Shown: positions 1 to 14,490, counted from the first letter of the stretch. The stretch is 63,493 nt of DNA from Stutzerimonas stutzeri SDM-LAC (GCF_000235745.1 NZ_AGSX01000094.1:1-63493); one strand, 5' to 3'. Translations and numbers: made by a program. The notes: a model not told the origin generated them from the letters alone.

Positions 1-788
1 CCCACGCCGATGTGCATGAGCTGCAGCAGTTGCCGCTTGATGTGATTCAGCGGGGCAAGTACCAGCCGCGCGGTGATATCGATCCGGTTACGCTCGACGA
101 ACTGGCCAACTCGATTCGTACTCAGGGCGTGATGCAGCCGATTGTGGTTCGCTCGATCGGCGTTGGCCGCTATGAAATCATCGCCGGGGAGCGGCGCTGG
201 CGTGCCAGCCAGCAGGCTGGCCTGGACCGGATTCCGGCTATGGTCCGGGATGTTTCCGATGAAGCTGCCATCGCCATGGCGTTGATCGAGAACATCCAGC
301 GCGAGGATCTCAGTCCCATCGAGGAAGCCGTTGCGCTCCAGCGACTGCAGCAGGAGTTTCAGCTGACACAGCAGCAGGTCGCGGACGCGGTCGGTAAATC
401 ACGTGTGACCATTAGCAACCTGCTGCGTCTGATTGCACTGCCGGAGGAGATCAAGACGCTTCTCTCGCATGGCGATCTGGAAATGGGCCACGCTCGGGCA
501 TTGCTCGGGCTTCCGGCCGATCAGCAGGTCGAAGGCGCGCGGCACGTTGTCGCACGCGGCCTGACCGTACGGCAGACCGAAGCGCTGGTCAGGCAATGGT
601 TGAGCAAACCGGAAAACGCCAAGACTGAGCCGAAAAGTGACCCTGACATCGTTCGTCTGGAACAGCGTCTGGCTGAGCGCCTGGGCTCGCCTGTGCAAAT
701 CAAGCACGGCGAAAAGGGCAAGGGCCAGCTGGTGATCCGTTACAGTTCGCTGGATGAGCTGCAGGGTGTGCTTGCGCACATCCGCTGA
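1..788 (+). CDS. parB: Chromosome partitioning protein ParB (5' truncated by window edge)
   Basis: ParB binds parS sites near the origin, spreads as a CTP-dependent clamp and works with the ParA ATPase to segregate origins. The visible part starts inside the N-terminal domain. It carries the ParB/Srx signature GERRWRA (about residue 60 of the visible part), then the IENIQRE segment, then the HTH region around VADAVGKSRVTISNLLRL, and ends in the C-terminal dimerisation domain (LDELQGVLAHIR). The frame is open upstream to the first base (codons begin at base 3), so the GTG at 12 is not the real start. About 30 residues of the N-terminus, with its ParA-contacting peptide, lie outside. A parS-like site is seen at 22.8 kb. 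Confidence 0.97.
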   Translation, partial: HADVHELQQLPLDVIQRGKYQPRGDIDPVTLDELANSIRTQGVMQPIVVRSIGVGRYEIIAGERRWRASQQAGLDRIPAMVRDVSDEAAIAMALIENIQREDLSPIEEAVALQRLQQEFQLTQQQVADAVGKSRVTISNLLRLIALPEEIKTLLSHGDLEMGHARALLGLPADQQVEGARHVVARGLTVRQTEALVRQWLSKPENAKTEPKSDPDIVRLEQRLAERLGSPVQIKHGEKGKGQLVIRYSSLDELQGVLAHIR

Positions 789-831
789 TACAAAGTTTAT
801 GTAGTGCCCGTCAGAAAGTGCTACCTGACGG

Positions 832-860
832 TTGAACGCAGGATGGGCTGCTCCTATACT
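832..860 (+). promoter_or_regulatory. Sigma-70 promoter of the atp operon
   Basis: A -35 box TTGAAC (832-837) and a -10 box TATACT (855-860) are separated by exactly 17 bases. They lie just after parB and 64 bases before the atpI start, the expected position for the ATP synthase operon promoter. A hairpin (arms CCGTCAG 808-814 and CTGACGG 825-831) lies directly upstream. It lacks a T-run, so it is not a clear terminator for parB. Confidence 0.7.
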
Positions 861-923
861 CGCGGCGCTTTTTTTGACTGCGGTCAAGCTGAACGGCGAA
901 CGATTTTTGGCGATGGATGCACG

Positions 924-2209
<1,286 letters not shown>

Positions 2210-2263
2210 CCGCTGAACCGGTTCATTCTGTTTTGCTTTACCCAAGAAAACCTTAACCCTTAG

Positions 2264-2506
<243 letters not shown>

Positions 2507-2599
2507 GACTTTTCCGGTTCCTGATGGGGTTCGCCTGGCGAGCCCCGTTGCCGTGGAATTGACAACCGCGTCGAACGAGATAGCACGAGGTATATCGCT

Positions 2600-3070
2600 G
2601 TGAACATTAACTTGACGCTGTTCGGTCAAACGTTCGCTTTCGCTATTTTCGTCTGGTTCTGCATGAAGTACGTATGGCCGCCCATCACCAAGGCCATGCA
2701 AGAACGCCAGAAGAAAATTGCTGAAGGGCTGGACGCCGCAGGCCGTGCGCAGCAAGACCTAAAGTTGGCTCAGGAAAAGGTGTCCAACACCCTCCGCGAG
2801 ACCAAGGGGCAAGCTGCCCAGATCCTTGAGCAAGCCAACAAGCAGGCCAACGCCATCGTTGAGGATGCCAAGCAACAGGCGCGCGTCGAAGGCGAGCGAC
2901 TGGTAGCCGGCGCCCGCGCCGAAATCGAGCAGGAAGTGAATCGTGCCAAGGAGCAACTGCGTAACCAGGTAGCCGTTTTGGCTGTCATGGGTGCGGAGAA
3001 GATCCTGGAGTCCCAGGTGGACGCCAAGGCGCACAACGATCTGGTCGAAAAACTGGCCTCCCAACTCTAA
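2600..3070 (+). CDS. atpF: F1Fo ATP synthase subunit b
   Basis: Subunit b forms the peripheral stalk that holds F1 against the torque of the rotor. It has one N-terminal membrane helix (about residues 5-25) followed by a long charged helical region rich in Ala, Gln, Glu and Lys, and 156 residues is the standard length. The start is GTG at 2600, with GAGG about ten bases upstream. It sits between atpE and atpH in the canonical order. Confidence 0.95.
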   Translation: MNINLTLFGQTFAFAIFVWFCMKYVWPPITKAMQERQKKIAEGLDAAGRAQQDLKLAQEKVSNTLRETKGQAAQILEQANKQANAIVEDAKQQARVEGERLVAGARAEIEQEVNRAKEQLRNQVAVLAVMGAEKILESQVDAKAHNDLVEKLASQL

Positions 3071-3082
3071 GCGAGGCAAGCG

Positions 3083-3619
3083 ATGATCAATACCCAGACG
3101 CTTGCTCGGCCCTATGCAAAGGCCGCTTTCGAATTCGCCAGTTCTGCTGGCCGGATTGATGCCTGGTCGGGCATGTTGAGCCTGGCTGCGGTCGCCGTTG
3201 ACGTTCCCCATGTTGCCGAACTGCTCAAGAACCCGCGTCTTACCAGCGAAAGCAAGGTCAAGACGCTGGTTCAGCTGTTTGGTAGCGACATCGATGAGGC
3301 TTTCCGAAACTTCGTTACCACGCTGGGCGATAACGATCGCCTGGACGTGTTGCCGACCATTCGGGAGCTGTTCGAGGAGCTCAAGGCTGAAGCTGAAAAG
3401 ACACTCGACGTTGAAGTGCAGACAGCCTTCGAGCTGACACCTGCGCAACTCCAAACCTTGGCTGCCGCCCTGTCGAAGCGGCTAGATCGTACCGTCAACC
3501 CCCAGCAGGTCGTGAACCCTGCGCTGATCGGCGGCGTTGTTATCCGCGCCGGCGATGTGGTTGTCGATGGTTCGGTCCGCGGCAAACTGAGCCAGTTGGC
3601 CGAATCGTTGAAATCCTGA
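3083..3619 (+). CDS. atpH: F1Fo ATP synthase subunit delta
   Basis: Subunit delta joins the top of the alpha/beta hexamer to the b-subunit stalk. The 178-residue protein has the OSCP/delta family layout: an N-terminal helical bundle starting ARPYAKAAFEFA and the C-terminal signature NPALIGGVVIRAGDVVVDGSVRGKL. It starts 13 bases after atpF, with GCGAGGC as ribosome site, and is followed 15 bases later by atpA. Confidence 0.96.
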   Translation: MINTQTLARPYAKAAFEFASSAGRIDAWSGMLSLAAVAVDVPHVAELLKNPRLTSESKVKTLVQLFGSDIDEAFRNFVTTLGDNDRLDVLPTIRELFEELKAEAEKTLDVEVQTAFELTPAQLQTLAAALSKRLDRTVNPQQVVNPALIGGVVIRAGDVVVDGSVRGKLSQLAESLKS

Positions 3620-3634
3620 TTTGAGGGTCGTGGC

Positions 3635-5179
3635 ATGCAGCAACTGAATCCTTCCGAGATTAGTGAAATCATAAAGCAGCGCATCGGTAGTTCCGACGTG
3701 TCTGCCCAAGCGCGTAACGAAGGCACCATCGTCAGTGTTTCCGACGGTATCGTTCGCATTTACGGCCTGGCCGACGTCATGTACGGGGAGATGATCGAAT
3801 TCCCTGGCGGCGTCTTCGGTATGGCTCTGAACCTGGAACAGGACTCCGTAGGTGCCGTGGTATTGGGCGCCTACCAAAGCCTGACCGAAGGCATGAGCGC
3901 CAAGTGCACCGGTCGCGTACTGGAAGTTCCGGTAGGTCCGGAGCTGCTGGGTCGCGTCGTCGATGCATTGGGCAACCCGGTAGACGGCAAAGGCCCGGTC
4001 AACGCGCAGGCGACTGACGCGGTTGAAAAGGTCGCCCCTGGTGTGATCTGGCGTAAGTCGGTCGACCAGCCGGTACAGACCGGCTACAAGTCGGTCGACG
4101 CCATGATCCCGGTCGGTCGTGGTCAGCGCGAGCTGATCATTGGTGACCGTCAGATCGGTAAGACGGCTCTGGCCATCGACGCGATCATCAACCAGCGCAA
4201 CAGCGGCATCAAGTGCGTCTACGTCGCCATCGGTCAGAAGCAGTCGACCATCGCTAACGTAGTGCGCAAGCTGGAACAGCACGGTGCCCTGGCCAACACC
4301 ATCATCGTTGCCGCTTCGGCTTCGGAATCCGCTGCGCTGCAGTTCCTGGCTCCGTATGCCGGCTGCACCATGGGCGAGTACTTCCGTGACCGCGGCGAAG
4401 ACGCGCTGATCGTTTACGACGACCTGTCCAAGCAGGCTGTTGCCTATCGCCAGATTTCCCTGCTGCTGCGTCGTCCACCAGGACGCGAAGCCTACCCGGG
4501 CGACGTGTTCTATCTCCACAGCCGTCTGCTGGAGCGTGCTTCGCGCGTATCCGAAGAATATGTCGAGAAGTTCACCAATGGCGCCGTGACTGGCAAGACC
4601 GGTTCCCTGACCGCTCTGCCGATCATCGAGACCCAGGCGGGTGACGTTTCCGCGTTCGTTCCGACCAACGTGATTTCCATCACCGACGGTCAGATCTTCC
4701 TCGAATCATCGATGTTCAACGCAGGCATCCGTCCGGCCGTCAACGCCGGTATCTCGGTATCACGTGTTGGTGGCGCAGCGCAGACCAAGATCATCAAGAA
4801 GCTGTCCGGTGGTATTCGTACCGCGCTGGCTCAGTACCGTGAACTGGCGGCGTTCGCCCAGTTCGCCTCTGATCTGGATGAAGCGACCCGCAAGCAGCTC
4901 GAGCATGGTCAGCGTGTCACCGAGCTGATGAAGCAGAAGCAGTACGCGCCGATGTCCATTGCCGACATGGCGGTGTCCCTGTACGCAGCCGAGCGTGGCT
5001 TCCTGCAGGACATCGAAGTAGCCAAGGTTGGTGCCTTCGAGCAGGCGTTGATTGCCTATTTCCATCATGAGCATGCTGCTCTGCTGGACAAGATCAACGT
5101 GAAGGGCGACTTCAACGACGAAATCGACGCGGGCATCAAGGCCGGTATCGAGTCGTTCAAGGCCACCCAATCCTGGTAA
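3635..5179 (+). CDS. atpA: F1Fo ATP synthase subunit alpha
   Basis: Alpha alternates with beta in the F1 hexamer and binds non-catalytic nucleotides. It has the N-terminal beta-barrel, the Walker A GDRQIGKT at residues 170-177, a Walker B region ([11 protein letters not shown]), the conserved [20 protein letters not shown] segment, and a helical C-terminus. The 514-residue length is typical. It is read as part of the atp operon. Confidence 0.98.
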   Translation: MQQLNPSEISEIIKQRIGSSDVSAQARNEGTIVSVSDGIVRIYGLADVMYGEMIEFPGGVFGMALNLEQDSVGAVVLGAYQSLTEGMSAKCTGRVLEVPVGPELLGRVVDALGNPVDGKGPVNAQATDAVEKVAPGVIWRKSVDQPVQTGYKSVDAMIPVGRGQRELIIGDRQIGKTALAIDAIINQRNSGIKCVYVAIGQKQSTIANVVRKLEQHGALANTIIVAASASESAALQFLAPYAGCTMGEYFRDRGEDALIVYDDLSKQAVAYRQISLLLRRPPGREAYPGDVFYLHSRLLERASRVSEEYVEKFTNGAVTGKTGSLTALPIIETQAGDVSAFVPTNVISITDGQIFLESSMFNAGIRPAVNAGISVSRVGGAAQTKIIKKLSGGIRTALAQYRELAAFAQFASDLDEATRKQLEHGQRVTELMKQKQYAPMSIADMAVSLYAAERGFLQDIEVAKVGAFEQALIAYFHHEHAALLDKINVKGDFNDEIDAGIKAGIESFKATQSW

Positions 5180-5229
5180 GCCGCAGCGGGAGCCGCAGGG
5201 CTCCCGCTTGCTAACCCGATAGGTGTCAA

Positions 5230-6093
5230 ATGGCAGGCGCAAAAGAGATTCGCAGCAAGATTGCGAGCATCAAAAGCACGCAGAAGATCACCAGCGCCAT
5301 GGAAAAGGTGGCGGTCAGCAAGATGCGCAAGGCACAGATGCGCATGGCTGCCAGCCGTCCTTATGCGGAGCGGATCCAGCAGGTGATTGGCCATTTGGCC
5401 AACACCAACCCGGAATACCGTCACCCGTTCATGGTTGAGCGTTCGGTCAAGCGTGTCGGCTACATCGTCGTCTCGTCCGATCGTGGCCTGTGCGGCGGCT
5501 TGAACACCAACCTGTTCAAGGCGCTGATCAAGAACATGAAGGAATGGCACGACAGTAAAGTCGAAGCCGACTTGTGCGTGATCGGTAACAAGGGTGCGAG
5601 CTTTTTCCGCAGCTTTGGCGGCAACGTGGTCGCGGCGGTCAACGGGCTTGGTGAAGAGCCGTCGATCAATGATCTGATCGGCAGCGTCAAGGTCATGTTG
5701 GACGCTTTCGATCAAGGCCGTCTGGACCGTCTCTACCTGGTGTCGAACAAGTTCATCAACACCATGACGCAGAAGCCGACCGTAGCCCAGTTGCTACCGT
5801 TGGCCGCGAGTGACGATCAGGCCGCGCCGAAAGGTAAGTGGGACTATTTGTACGAACCCGACGCTCGCTTGTTGCTCGATGCGCTGCTGGTTCGCTACGT
5901 CGAATCCCAGGTCTACCAGGCCGTGGTCGAAAACGGTGCCGCCGAACAGGCTGCCCGGATGATCGCCATGAAGAACGCAACCGACAACGCCGGTGAGCTG
6001 ATCAGCGACCTGCAACTGGTCTACAACAAGGCCCGTCAGGCTGCGATCACCCAGGAAATTTCGGAAATCGTCGGCGGCGCTGCCGCGGTTTAA
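5230..6093 (+). CDS. atpG: F1Fo ATP synthase subunit gamma
   Basis: Gamma is the central rotating shaft that couples c-ring rotation to catalysis. The N-terminal coiled-coil helix ([23 protein letters not shown]) and the C-terminal helix ([21 protein letters not shown]) are both present around a Rossmann-like middle domain containing [11 protein letters not shown]. The length is 287 residues, and the ATG at 5230 lies after an AGGTG ribosome site. Confidence 0.97.
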   Translation: MAGAKEIRSKIASIKSTQKITSAMEKVAVSKMRKAQMRMAASRPYAERIQQVIGHLANTNPEYRHPFMVERSVKRVGYIVVSSDRGLCGGLNTNLFKALIKNMKEWHDSKVEADLCVIGNKGASFFRSFGGNVVAAVNGLGEEPSINDLIGSVKVMLDAFDQGRLDRLYLVSNKFINTMTQKPTVAQLLPLAASDDQAAPKGKWDYLYEPDARLLLDALLVRYVESQVYQAVVENGAAEQAARMIAMKNATDNAGELISDLQLVYNKARQAAITQEISEIVGGAAAV

Positions 6094-7500
<1,407 letters not shown>

Positions 7501-7580
7501 CTGGCGCGCCCGTTCGCGGGCGCCAATAAGCTCTGCTGGCGGCATGTGCTTGCGGCAGGGCTCATTACCGAGGCATAAGT

Positions 7581-8009
7581 ATGGCTATGACAGTCCACTG
7601 TGACATCGTCAGTGCGGAAGAAGAGCTGTTCTCGGGGCTGGTGGAGATGGTTGTCGCTCATGGTCACCTGGGTGATCTGGGTATCCTGCCGGGCCACGCT
7701 CCACTGCTGACCGACCTCAAGCCCGGTCCGGTGCGAGTGATCAAGCAGGGCGGCGGTGAGGAAATCTTCTACATTTCCGGCGGCTTCATTGAAGTCCAGC
7801 CGAACATGGTGAAGGTACTTGCCGATACCGCTACTCGCGCGAAGGACCTGGACGAGGCGGCGGCGAAAGCTGCTGTTACAGCCGCCGAAAAAGCGTTGCA
7901 CGAGAAAGGTGCCGAGTTCGACTACGGCTCTGCTGCTGCGCGCCTTGCCGAGGCTGCAGCCCAGCTGCGGACCATCGAGGCGATGCGCAAGAAGTACGGC
8001 CGCGGTTGA
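7581..8009 (+). CDS. atpC: F1Fo ATP synthase subunit epsilon
   Basis: Epsilon is the small rotor subunit that regulates ATP hydrolysis. It has the N-terminal beta-sandwich ([31 protein letters not shown]) and a C-terminal two-helix part that ends in an Arg/Lys-rich tail. It is 142 residues long. An 80-base gap separates it from atpD. It is the last gene of the operon and is followed by a strong terminator. Confidence 0.97.
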   Translation: MAMTVHCDIVSAEEELFSGLVEMVVAHGHLGDLGILPGHAPLLTDLKPGPVRVIKQGGGEEIFYISGGFIEVQPNMVKVLADTATRAKDLDEAAAKAAVTAAEKALHEKGAEFDYGSAAARLAEAAAQLRTIEAMRKKYGRG

Positions 8010-8036
8010 TCCGTTAACGGCTTCATCGCGCACGAG

Positions 8037-8071
8037 TAAAAGGGTAGCCTTGGCTACCCTTTTTCTTTTTC
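8037..8071 (+). terminator. Intrinsic terminator of the atp operon
   Basis: A perfect 9-bp stem (AGGGTAGCC 8041-8049, GGCTACCCT 8052-8060) with a two-base loop is followed by TTTTTCTTTTT. An A-tract precedes it, so it could also work on the minus strand. Confidence 0.92.
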
Positions 8072-8131
8072 CGTATTCCGATATCAACTTCTCACGTCGG
8101 CCCGCAGGGTCACGATTGTTCAGGATCTGCC

Positions 8132-9496
8132 ATGTCTCTCGATATCGTCATTCTCGCTGCCGGTCAGGGCACGCGCATGCGTTCAGCCTTGCCCAAAGTG
8201 CTTCATCCGGTCGCCGGACAATCGATGCTCGGTCACGTCATCGACACCGCTCGTGGCCTTAAACCAAAGGCCATCCATGTGGTGATTGGCCATGGCGCCG
8301 AGCTGGTACGTGAGCGGTTGGCGGCGGATGATCTGAATTTCGTCGTGCAGGCCGAGCAGCTGGGTACCGGACACGCCGTGGCTCAGGCGCTACCGGCCCT
8401 CACAGCCGAACGGGTGCTGATTCTTTACGGCGACGTACCGCTGATCGAGACAGCAACGCTGGATCGTCTTCTGCATAAAGTCGGATCGCAGCAACTGGCG
8501 CTGCTCACCGTGAGTCTGGACGACCCGACCGGTTACGGCCGCATTGTCCGGGATGAACAGGGCGTGGTTCAGGCGATCGTCGAGCACAAGGATGCGACCG
8601 CCGAGCAGAAGCAGATCAGCGAAGGCAATACCGGAATTCTTGCAGTGCCGGGCGAGCGGCTCGGCGATTGGCTGGGAAGGTTGTCCAATAGCAATGCCCA
8701 AGGTGAGTACTACCTGACCGACGTCATCGCCATGGCTGTGGCTGATGGTCTGACGGTGGCCACTGAACAGCCGCAGCATGCCATGGAAGTACAGGGCGCC
8801 AACGACCGCATCCAATTGGCCGATCTCGAGCGGCATTATCAGCAGCGTGCTGCGCGCCGCTTGATGGCTCAAGGCGTGACATTGCGCGATCCGGCCCGCT
8901 TCGACCTGCGTGGCGAGGTTACCGTTGGCCGTGATGTGCTGATCGACGTCAATGTGATCCTCGAAGGCAGAGTCGTGATCGAGGATGACGTCGAGATCGG
9001 ACCGAACTGCGTGATTCGTAATAGCACCCTGCGTCGCGGAGCGGTGGTCAAGGCCAACTCCCATCTGGAAGGCGCGGAGCTGGGCGAGGGCGCTGATTGT
9101 GGGCCGTTTGCACGTCTGCGTCCGGGCGCTGTGCTGGGGGAAAGGGCGCATGTGGGTAACTTCGTTGAAGTGAAAAACTCGCACCTGGGAGAGGGCGCGA
9201 AAGCCGGCCATCTGGCGTATCTGGGCGATGCGGAAATCGGCGCGCGAACCAATATCGGCGCCGGCACCATCACCTGCAACTACGATGGAGCCAACAAGTC
9301 CCGTACGGTCATGGGTGAAGATGTCTTCATAGGGTCGAATAGTTCGCTGGTGGCGCCGGTGACGCTGGGTGATGGAGCGACAACGGGTGCGGGCTCGGTT
9401 ATCACGGCTGATGTGCCAGCCGGCACGCTGGCGCTGGGGCGTGCTCGCCAGGCACTGATAAGTGGCTGGAAGCGACCAGAAAAAGCCCGCAAGTAG
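8132..9496 (+). CDS. glmU: Bifunctional N-acetylglucosamine-1-phosphate uridyltransferase / glucosamine-1-phosphate acetyltransferase
   Basis: GlmU acetylates glucosamine-1-phosphate and then transfers UMP to give UDP-GlcNAc, the precursor of peptidoglycan and lipopolysaccharide. The N-terminal uridyltransferase half begins with the nucleotidyltransferase motif [19 protein letters not shown] (from residue 7). The C-terminal half is a left-handed beta-helix of hexapeptide repeats with the acetyltransferase region ([22 protein letters not shown]). It is 454 residues, full length, and lies upstream of glmS in the usual order. Confidence 0.97.
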   Translation: MSLDIVILAAGQGTRMRSALPKVLHPVAGQSMLGHVIDTARGLKPKAIHVVIGHGAELVRERLAADDLNFVVQAEQLGTGHAVAQALPALTAERVLILYGDVPLIETATLDRLLHKVGSQQLALLTVSLDDPTGYGRIVRDEQGVVQAIVEHKDATAEQKQISEGNTGILAVPGERLGDWLGRLSNSNAQGEYYLTDVIAMAVADGLTVATEQPQHAMEVQGANDRIQLADLERHYQQRAARRLMAQGVTLRDPARFDLRGEVTVGRDVLIDVNVILEGRVVIEDDVEIGPNCVIRNSTLRRGAVVKANSHLEGAELGEGADCGPFARLRPGAVLGERAHVGNFVEVKNSHLGEGAKAGHLAYLGDAEIGARTNIGAGTITCNYDGANKSRTVMGEDVFIGSNSSLVAPVTLGDGATTGAGSVITADVPAGTLALGRARQALISGWKRPEKARK

Positions 9497-9508
9497 CGCC
9501 TACTGAAG

Positions 9509-9540
9509 CTCGCCCTGTGCTCGGGCGAGTCGTGTTCTTA
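9509..9540 (+). terminator. Probable terminator after glmU
   Basis: A stem CTCGCCC (9509-9515) / GGGCGAG (9523-9529) lies 13 bases after the glmU stop and is followed by an imperfect T-rich run (TCGTGTTCTT). Confidence 0.5.
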
Positions 9541-9604
9541 CCAGCGGTACTCAAGTGATCGCGGGTTTGGTCGATAGAAGGGCATAACCACACAGGACGC
9601 CACC

Positions 9605-11752
9605 ATGCCCTCCCTGAACCGCCTGTCTATCCAGTGGAAGCTCACCCTGCTGGCAGGCTTATGCCTGCTGCTGATCGTCGGTTTGCTGGTCAGCGCATCG
9701 CTTTATCAGTCGCATCAGACTGTCGCGCTGGTCAACGCCTCGAGCAGCGCAATGCTCGAGGAGTCGGCACGCAATAACCTGCAAGCACGTGGATTGTCCC
9801 AGGCTCTGCGCATCGAGCGGCAATTCAACGACGCCTATCAGTATGGTCTGGGGTTTGCGAGGCAAGTGCTGTCGTTGCGCGAGCAGTCCATAGAACGGAT
9901 GTCCAATGCGTTCGAACTCCGCGAAGACCTTCACCATCAAATTCAAACGGCGTTGCGGGCCAATCCGTCTCTCATCGGGCTCTACGTGGTGTTCGAGACG
10001 GATGCGCTGGATGACAAGGACGGCATGTTCATCGGCAACCCGGAGATGGGCGGAAATGACACCGGGCGTTTCTCGCTGTATTGGTCACAACGCACACCCG
10101 GCGAGCTCAGCGCTGAAACCATGGCCGAGTCGGAGATAGCGGATACCACGCCCGGTATCAGTGGCGCGCCCTATAACGCCTGGTACAGCTGCCCGCGCGA
10201 CAGCGCGCGAATCTGTCTTCTGGATCCCTATTTCGACGAGGTAGAGGGCAAGCCGCTGCTCATGACGAGTGTCGCGTTTCCGCTTATCGACAACGGCAAG
10301 GTCATCGGTGTCGTGGGCGTGGACATCAGTCTTGCCTCGCTTCAGCAACTGAGCGAACAGGCCCATCAGGAACTTTACCAAGGCGAAGGCCAGCTAAGCG
10401 TCATCAGCCCTGCGAAGCTTTTAGGTGGGCACAGTCGTGATGCCGGGCTGCTGGGCAAGCCGCTCAGCGCCGCCTTTGGCGATGAAAGCGAGACCATCGC
10501 TCGCGCGGTCGATGCCGGCCGGCTCGCCATGCTTGAAGACGGCGAGATGCTGAGAGTTTTACAGCCCGTACAGCCGATCCCTGAGCTGGCGCCTTGGGGT
10601 GTACTGCTGGAAGTACCGCGCAAAGTGCTCCTAAGTCCGGCGTTGCGCCTCGAACAGACACTGCAACAGGAGAGCCGGCAGGACAGCATCATTGCGCTGG
10701 CGATCGGGCTTGGCGCGGGTTTGGTGGGTCTTGTGCTGATGTGGCTGACTGCACGAGGCGTCACCCGGCCAATCGAAGGTGTGGCCGCGATGCTCAAGGA
10801 CATCGCCAGTGGCGAAGGCGATCTCACGCGCCGGTTGGAATACAGCCGTGATGATGAGCTCGGAGCCCTGGCGGGATGGTTCAACCGCTTCCTCGACAAG
10901 CTGCAGCCGACCATTGCAGATGTGAAGCGCTCGGTACAGGACGCGCGCAGTAGTGCTGACCAGTCGGCTGCTATCGCCAGCCAGACCAGCGCCGGCATGC
11001 AGCAGCAATTCCGCGAGGTCGATCAGGTCGCGACGGCGTCGCAGGAAATGAGCGCTACTGCGCAAGACGTCGCGCGCAACGCCGCGCAAGCCGCTGAAGC
11101 GGCACGGGACGCGGACCAGGCCACCCACGAGGGGCTTAGCGTGATCGACAACACCACGCAAAGCATTGGCAGTCTGGCGGATGAGCTCAACCGTGCCATG
11201 ACTCAAGTGGAGAGTCTGGCAGCCAGCAGCGAGCAGATTGGATCGGTACTCGAGGTGATTCGCGCGATTGCCGAACAGACCAATCTGCTGGCCCTTAACG
11301 CGGCGATCGAGGCGGCACGGGCTGGCGAAGCCGGGCGTGGATTCGCCGTCGTGGCTGATGAAGTGCGCAGCCTGGCCCGGCGCACCCAGGAGTCCATTGA
11401 AGAGATCCGCCAGGTTATCGAGCGCCTGCAGAGCGGCACCCGCGATGTGGTAACAGCCATGCAGGGCAGCCGTAGTCAGGCTCAGGGCAGCGTCGACCAA
11501 GTGGGCAATGCTGTCGCGGCGTTGCGTAAGATTGGGGATGCGGTGGCGGTGATTTCCGACATGAATCTACAGATTGCCAGCGCCGCTGAGGAGCAGAGCG
11601 CGGTCGCTGAGGAAATCAACCGTAATGTGGCGGGGATACGGGACGTTACTGAATCGCTTTCCGGACAGGCGGATGAATCTGCGCGGGTCAGCCAGGCGCT
11701 GAACCAGCTGGCGAACCATCAGCAGAGTCTCATGGGCTATTTCCGCGTTTGA
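9605..11752 (+). CDS. Methyl-accepting chemotaxis protein with periplasmic double-Cache-like sensor
   Basis: This inner-membrane chemoreceptor signals through CheW/CheA. It has an N-terminal membrane helix (about residues 13-33), a large periplasmic region of roughly 320 residues that looks like a dCache domain (YPLMs absent, but WYSCPRDS and the [10 protein letters not shown] motif near the end of the sensor are visible), and a second membrane helix near residue 365. A HAMP domain and a cytoplasmic signalling helical bundle with the tip sequence [21 protein letters not shown] follow. No CheR-tethering pentapeptide is seen at the C-terminus (MGYFRV). The ligand cannot be told from sequence. 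It lies as a single gene between glmU and the glmR/glmS pair. Confidence 0.92.
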   Translation: MPSLNRLSIQWKLTLLAGLCLLLIVGLLVSASLYQSHQTVALVNASSSAMLEESARNNLQARGLSQALRIERQFNDAYQYGLGFARQVLSLREQSIERMSNAFELREDLHHQIQTALRANPSLIGLYVVFETDALDDKDGMFIGNPEMGGNDTGRFSLYWSQRTPGELSAETMAESEIADTTPGISGAPYNAWYSCPRDSARICLLDPYFDEVEGKPLLMTSVAFPLIDNGKVIGVVGVDISLASLQQLSEQAHQELYQGEGQLSVISPAKLLGGHSRDAGLLGKPLSAAFGDESETIARAVDAGRLAMLEDGEMLRVLQPVQPIPELAPWGVLLEVPRKVLLSPALRLEQTLQQESRQDSIIALAIGLGAGLVGLVLMWLTARGVTRPIEGVAAMLKDIASGEGDLTRRLEYSRDDELGALAGWFNRFLDKLQPTIADVKRSVQDARSSADQSAAIASQTSAGMQQQFREVDQVATASQEMSATAQDVARNAAQAAEAARDADQATHEGLSVIDNTTQSIGSLADELNRAMTQVESLAASSEQIGSVLEVIRAIAEQTNLLALNAAIEAARAGEAGRGFAVVADEVRSLARRTQESIEEIRQVIERLQSGTRDVVTAMQGSRSQAQGSVDQVGNAVAALRKIGDAVAVISDMNLQIASAAEEQSAVAEEINRNVAGIRDVTESLSGQADESARVSQALNQLANHQQSLMGYFRV

Positions 11753-11787
11753 CGCCTCACGGCGGTTGACGAGGGCGGCAAGATAAG

Positions 11788-11819
11788 TTTTGATTCGCGA
11801 ATTATCTTTCGAATCGAAA
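11788..11819. promoter_or_regulatory. Inverted repeat upstream of glmR/glmS, possible DeoR-type operator
   Basis: TTTGATTCG and CGAATCGAAA form an imperfect inverted repeat about a dozen bases apart, directly before the regulator start at 11828. DeoR-family proteins bind TTCGAAA-like repeats, so autoregulation is a reasonable inference. Confidence 0.4.
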
Positions 11820-11827
11820 CTTAAGCA

Positions 11828-12610
11828 ATGTCGAAACGCAACACACCGCAACGACGCCACGCCATTCTCGCCTTGCTCAATGCGCAAGGCGAAGTGAGCG
11901 TCGATGAGCTGTCCAAGCGTTTCGAGACGTCCGAGGTCACCATACGCAAGGACCTCGCTGCGCTGGAAAAAAACGGTCTTCTGTTGCGCCGTTACGGTGG
12001 TGCGGTGCCCTTGCCGCAGGAGCTGATTGGCGACAGCGCCCAGCCCGTCTCGCCCTGGAAGCAAGCCATCGCTCGAGCGGCCGTTAGCTGCATCCGCGAG
12101 CACGCCCGCATCATCATCGACAGCGGCACAACCACGGCCGCGATGATTCCCGAACTGGGCCACAAGCACGGCCTGTTGGTCATGACCAATTCGCTGGGTG
12201 TGGTCAACGCCCTGCGCGAGCTGGAACACGAACCCACGCTACTGATGACCGGCGGCACCTGGGACCCGCATTCCGAGTCTTTCCAGGGGCAGGTGGCCGA
12301 GCAGGTGCTGCGTTCCTACGATTTCGATCAGCTGTTCATCGGCGCCGACGGCATCGACTTGCAGCGTGGCACCACGACATTCAACGAATTGCTCGGCCTG
12401 TCGCGCGTCATGGCTGAAGTGGCGCGCGAGGTCATCGTGCTCGCCGAGTCCGACAAGATTGGCCGACGCATACCCAATCTGGAATTGCCCTGGGCCGACA
12501 TTCAGACCCTCATAACGGACGATCGCCTCACCGCCGAGGCGCGTTTAAGCATTCAGGCCCGCGGCGTCAAGCTGATCTGCGCGGCCGTCGAAACCCATCT
12601 GGAGACCTGA
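11828..12610 (+). CDS. glmR: DeoR/GlpR-family transcriptional regulator next to glmS (GlmR-like)
   Basis: This is a DeoR-type regulator. The N-terminal HTH ([24 protein letters not shown], then [16 protein letters not shown]) is followed by the DeoR C-terminal sugar-phosphate-sensing domain with [22 protein letters not shown] and [16 protein letters not shown]. Its stop is two bases from the glmS start, so the two genes are co-transcribed. A role in glucosamine-6-phosphate-dependent control of glmS is inferred from this position. It is 260 residues, intact. Confidence 0.88.
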   Translation: MSKRNTPQRRHAILALLNAQGEVSVDELSKRFETSEVTIRKDLAALEKNGLLLRRYGGAVPLPQELIGDSAQPVSPWKQAIARAAVSCIREHARIIIDSGTTTAAMIPELGHKHGLLVMTNSLGVVNALRELEHEPTLLMTGGTWDPHSESFQGQVAEQVLRSYDFDQLFIGADGIDLQRGTTTFNELLGLSRVMAEVAREVIVLAESDKIGRRIPNLELPWADIQTLITDDRLTAEARLSIQARGVKLICAAVETHLET

Positions 12611-12612
12611 AC

Positions 12613-14463
12613 ATGTGTGGCATTGTTGGCGCCGTCGCCGAACGTAACATTACTCCAATCCTGCTTGAAGGCCTCAAGCGGCTCGAATACCGCGGCTACG
12701 ACAGCGCCGGTATTGCGGTGCTGGATGGCCATGGCTCGCTCAATCGTCTGCGCCGTTCTGGCAAGGTCGCCGAGCTGGAACAGGCGCAACAGCAGGAACA
12801 GCTGAACGGTCGCCTGGGCATCGCTCATACCCGCTGGGCCACCCACGGCGCACCCTGCGAGCGCAACGCACACCCGCATTTTTCCGGTGAAGATCTGGCC
12901 GTTGTGCATAACGGCATCATCGAGAACCACGAAGCCTTGCGCCATGAATTGAAGGGTCTGGGCTACGTTTTCGTCTCCGACACTGACACGGAGGTCATTG
13001 TCCACCTGCTGCGCCACAAGCTCGACGAGCTCGGCGATCTGACTGTCGCGCTCAAGGCGGCGGTCAAGGAGCTGCATGGCGCTTACGGTCTGGCGGTGGT
13101 CAGCGCCAAGCAACCGGATCGCCTGCTCGCCGCGCGCAGCGGCAGCCCGCTGGTTATTGGTCTCGGAATGGGCGAGAACTTTCTCGCGTCCGATCAGCTG
13201 GCCTTGCGCCAGGTAACCGACCGTTTCATGTACCTGGAAGAAGGTGACATCGCCGAGATCCGCCGCGAGAGCGTACAGATCTGGGATGTGAATGGTCAGC
13301 CGGTTGACCGCGAAAGCGTGCAGTACCACGAGGGCGCCGAAGCCGCTGACAAGGGCGAGTACCGCCACTTCATGCTCAAGGAAATTCACGAGCAGCCCAA
13401 GGTTGTGCAGCGCACCCTTGAAGGCCGCCTCGGAGAGCATCAGGTGCTGGTGCAGGCGTTCGGGCCGCAGGCTGCCGAGTTGTTTGCCAAGGTGCGTAAC
13501 GTGCAGATCGTCGCCTGCGGCACCAGCTACCACGCCGGTATGGTGGCCCGTTACTGGTTGGAAGAACTGGCTGGCATCCCTTGCCAGGTCGAGGTCGCCA
13601 GTGAGTTCCGCTACCGCAAGGTGGTGGTGCAGCCCAACACCCTGTTCGTGACCATTTCTCAGTCCGGCGAGACCGCCGATTCGCTCGCGGCGCTGCGCAA
13701 CGCCAAGGCGCGTACGGACGAGGAGGGACGCTATCTCGCCAGCCTGGCGATCTGCAACGTTGGGATCAGCTCATTGGTGCGCGAGTCCGACCTGACCCTG
13801 CTGACCCAGGCCGGGCCCGAAATTGGGGTGGCTTCGACCAAGGCCTTTACCACGCAGCTGGTCGGCCTTCTGCTGCTGACGCTGTCGTTAGGGCAAGTGC
13901 GCGGCACCTTGGCCCCGGCACTGGAAGCGGAGTTGATCGACGAGCTGCGCCGACTGCCGACCCGTTTGGGCGAGGCGCTGGCAATGGATACCACCGTCGA
14001 GAAAATCTCCGAGCACTTCGCCGAGAAGCATCACACGCTGTTTCTGGGCCGTGGCGCGCAGTATCCGGTGGCGATGGAAGGCGCGCTCAAGCTTAAAGAG
14101 ATCTCCTACATCCATGCCGAAGCGTATCCAGCCGGTGAGCTCAAGCATGGCCCGTTGGCGCTGGTTGATGCGGACATGCCGGTGGTGACGGTGGCGCCTA
14201 ACAACGAGCTGCTGGAAAAGCTCAAGTCCAACCTGCAGGAGGTCCGTGCCCGGGGCGGCGAGCTGATCGTATTTGCCGACCGAGAAGCCGGCATCGAAAA
14301 CGGCGAGGGCACCTTCATCGTGAGCATGCCGCACATTCACGATGTGCTGGCCCCGATCCTCTATACCCTGCCGTTGCAGCTGCTCTCCTACTACGTCGCG
14401 GTGCTGCGCGGAACCGATGTCGATCAGCCCCGCAACTTGGCCAAGAGTGTGACGGTGGAATAA
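12613..14463 (+). CDS. glmS: Glutamine-fructose-6-phosphate aminotransferase (isomerizing)
   Basis: GlmS makes glucosamine-6-phosphate from fructose-6-phosphate and glutamine, the first committed step of amino-sugar synthesis. The mature N-terminal nucleophile is Cys2 (MCGIVGA). The glutaminase domain carries THTRWATHG-like and NGIIEN elements ([16 protein letters not shown]). Two SIS domains follow ([27 protein letters not shown]), and the C-terminus ends LAKSVTVE. It is 616 residues, full length. The 3' end is the recognition region used by Tn7-type transposons. Confidence 0.98.
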   Translation: MCGIVGAVAERNITPILLEGLKRLEYRGYDSAGIAVLDGHGSLNRLRRSGKVAELEQAQQQEQLNGRLGIAHTRWATHGAPCERNAHPHFSGEDLAVVHNGIIENHEALRHELKGLGYVFVSDTDTEVIVHLLRHKLDELGDLTVALKAAVKELHGAYGLAVVSAKQPDRLLAARSGSPLVIGLGMGENFLASDQLALRQVTDRFMYLEEGDIAEIRRESVQIWDVNGQPVDRESVQYHEGAEAADKGEYRHFMLKEIHEQPKVVQRTLEGRLGEHQVLVQAFGPQAAELFAKVRNVQIVACGTSYHAGMVARYWLEELAGIPCQVEVASEFRYRKVVVQPNTLFVTISQSGETADSLAALRNAKARTDEEGRYLASLAICNVGISSLVRESDLTLLTQAGPEIGVASTKAFTTQLVGLLLLTLSLGQVRGTLAPALEAELIDELRRLPTRLGEALAMDTTVEKISEHFAEKHHTLFLGRGAQYPVAMEGALKLKEISYIHAEAYPAGELKHGPLALVDADMPVVTVAPNNELLEKLKSNLQEVRARGGELIVFADREAGIENGEGTFIVSMPHIHDVLAPILYTLPLQLLSYYVAVLRGTDVDQPRNLAKSVTVE

Positions 14464-14490
14464 AGGCGACAGCGGTTGAAGTCAGACGAA
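14430..14490 (+). other. Empty attTn7 region at the glmS 3' end
   Basis: The last glmS codons (AACTTGGCCAAGAGTGTGAC and the end) match the conserved TnsD-binding region. The usual Tn7 insertion point would be about 25 bases after the stop, near 14488. No Tn7 end, target duplication or tns gene is present, so the site is unoccupied. Confidence 0.55.

Noticed and set aside
808-831. Intrinsic terminator for parB
   Set aside because: The stem exists (CCGTCAG/CTGACGG) but it has a 10-base loop and no T-run, and it runs directly into the -35 box of the atp promoter.
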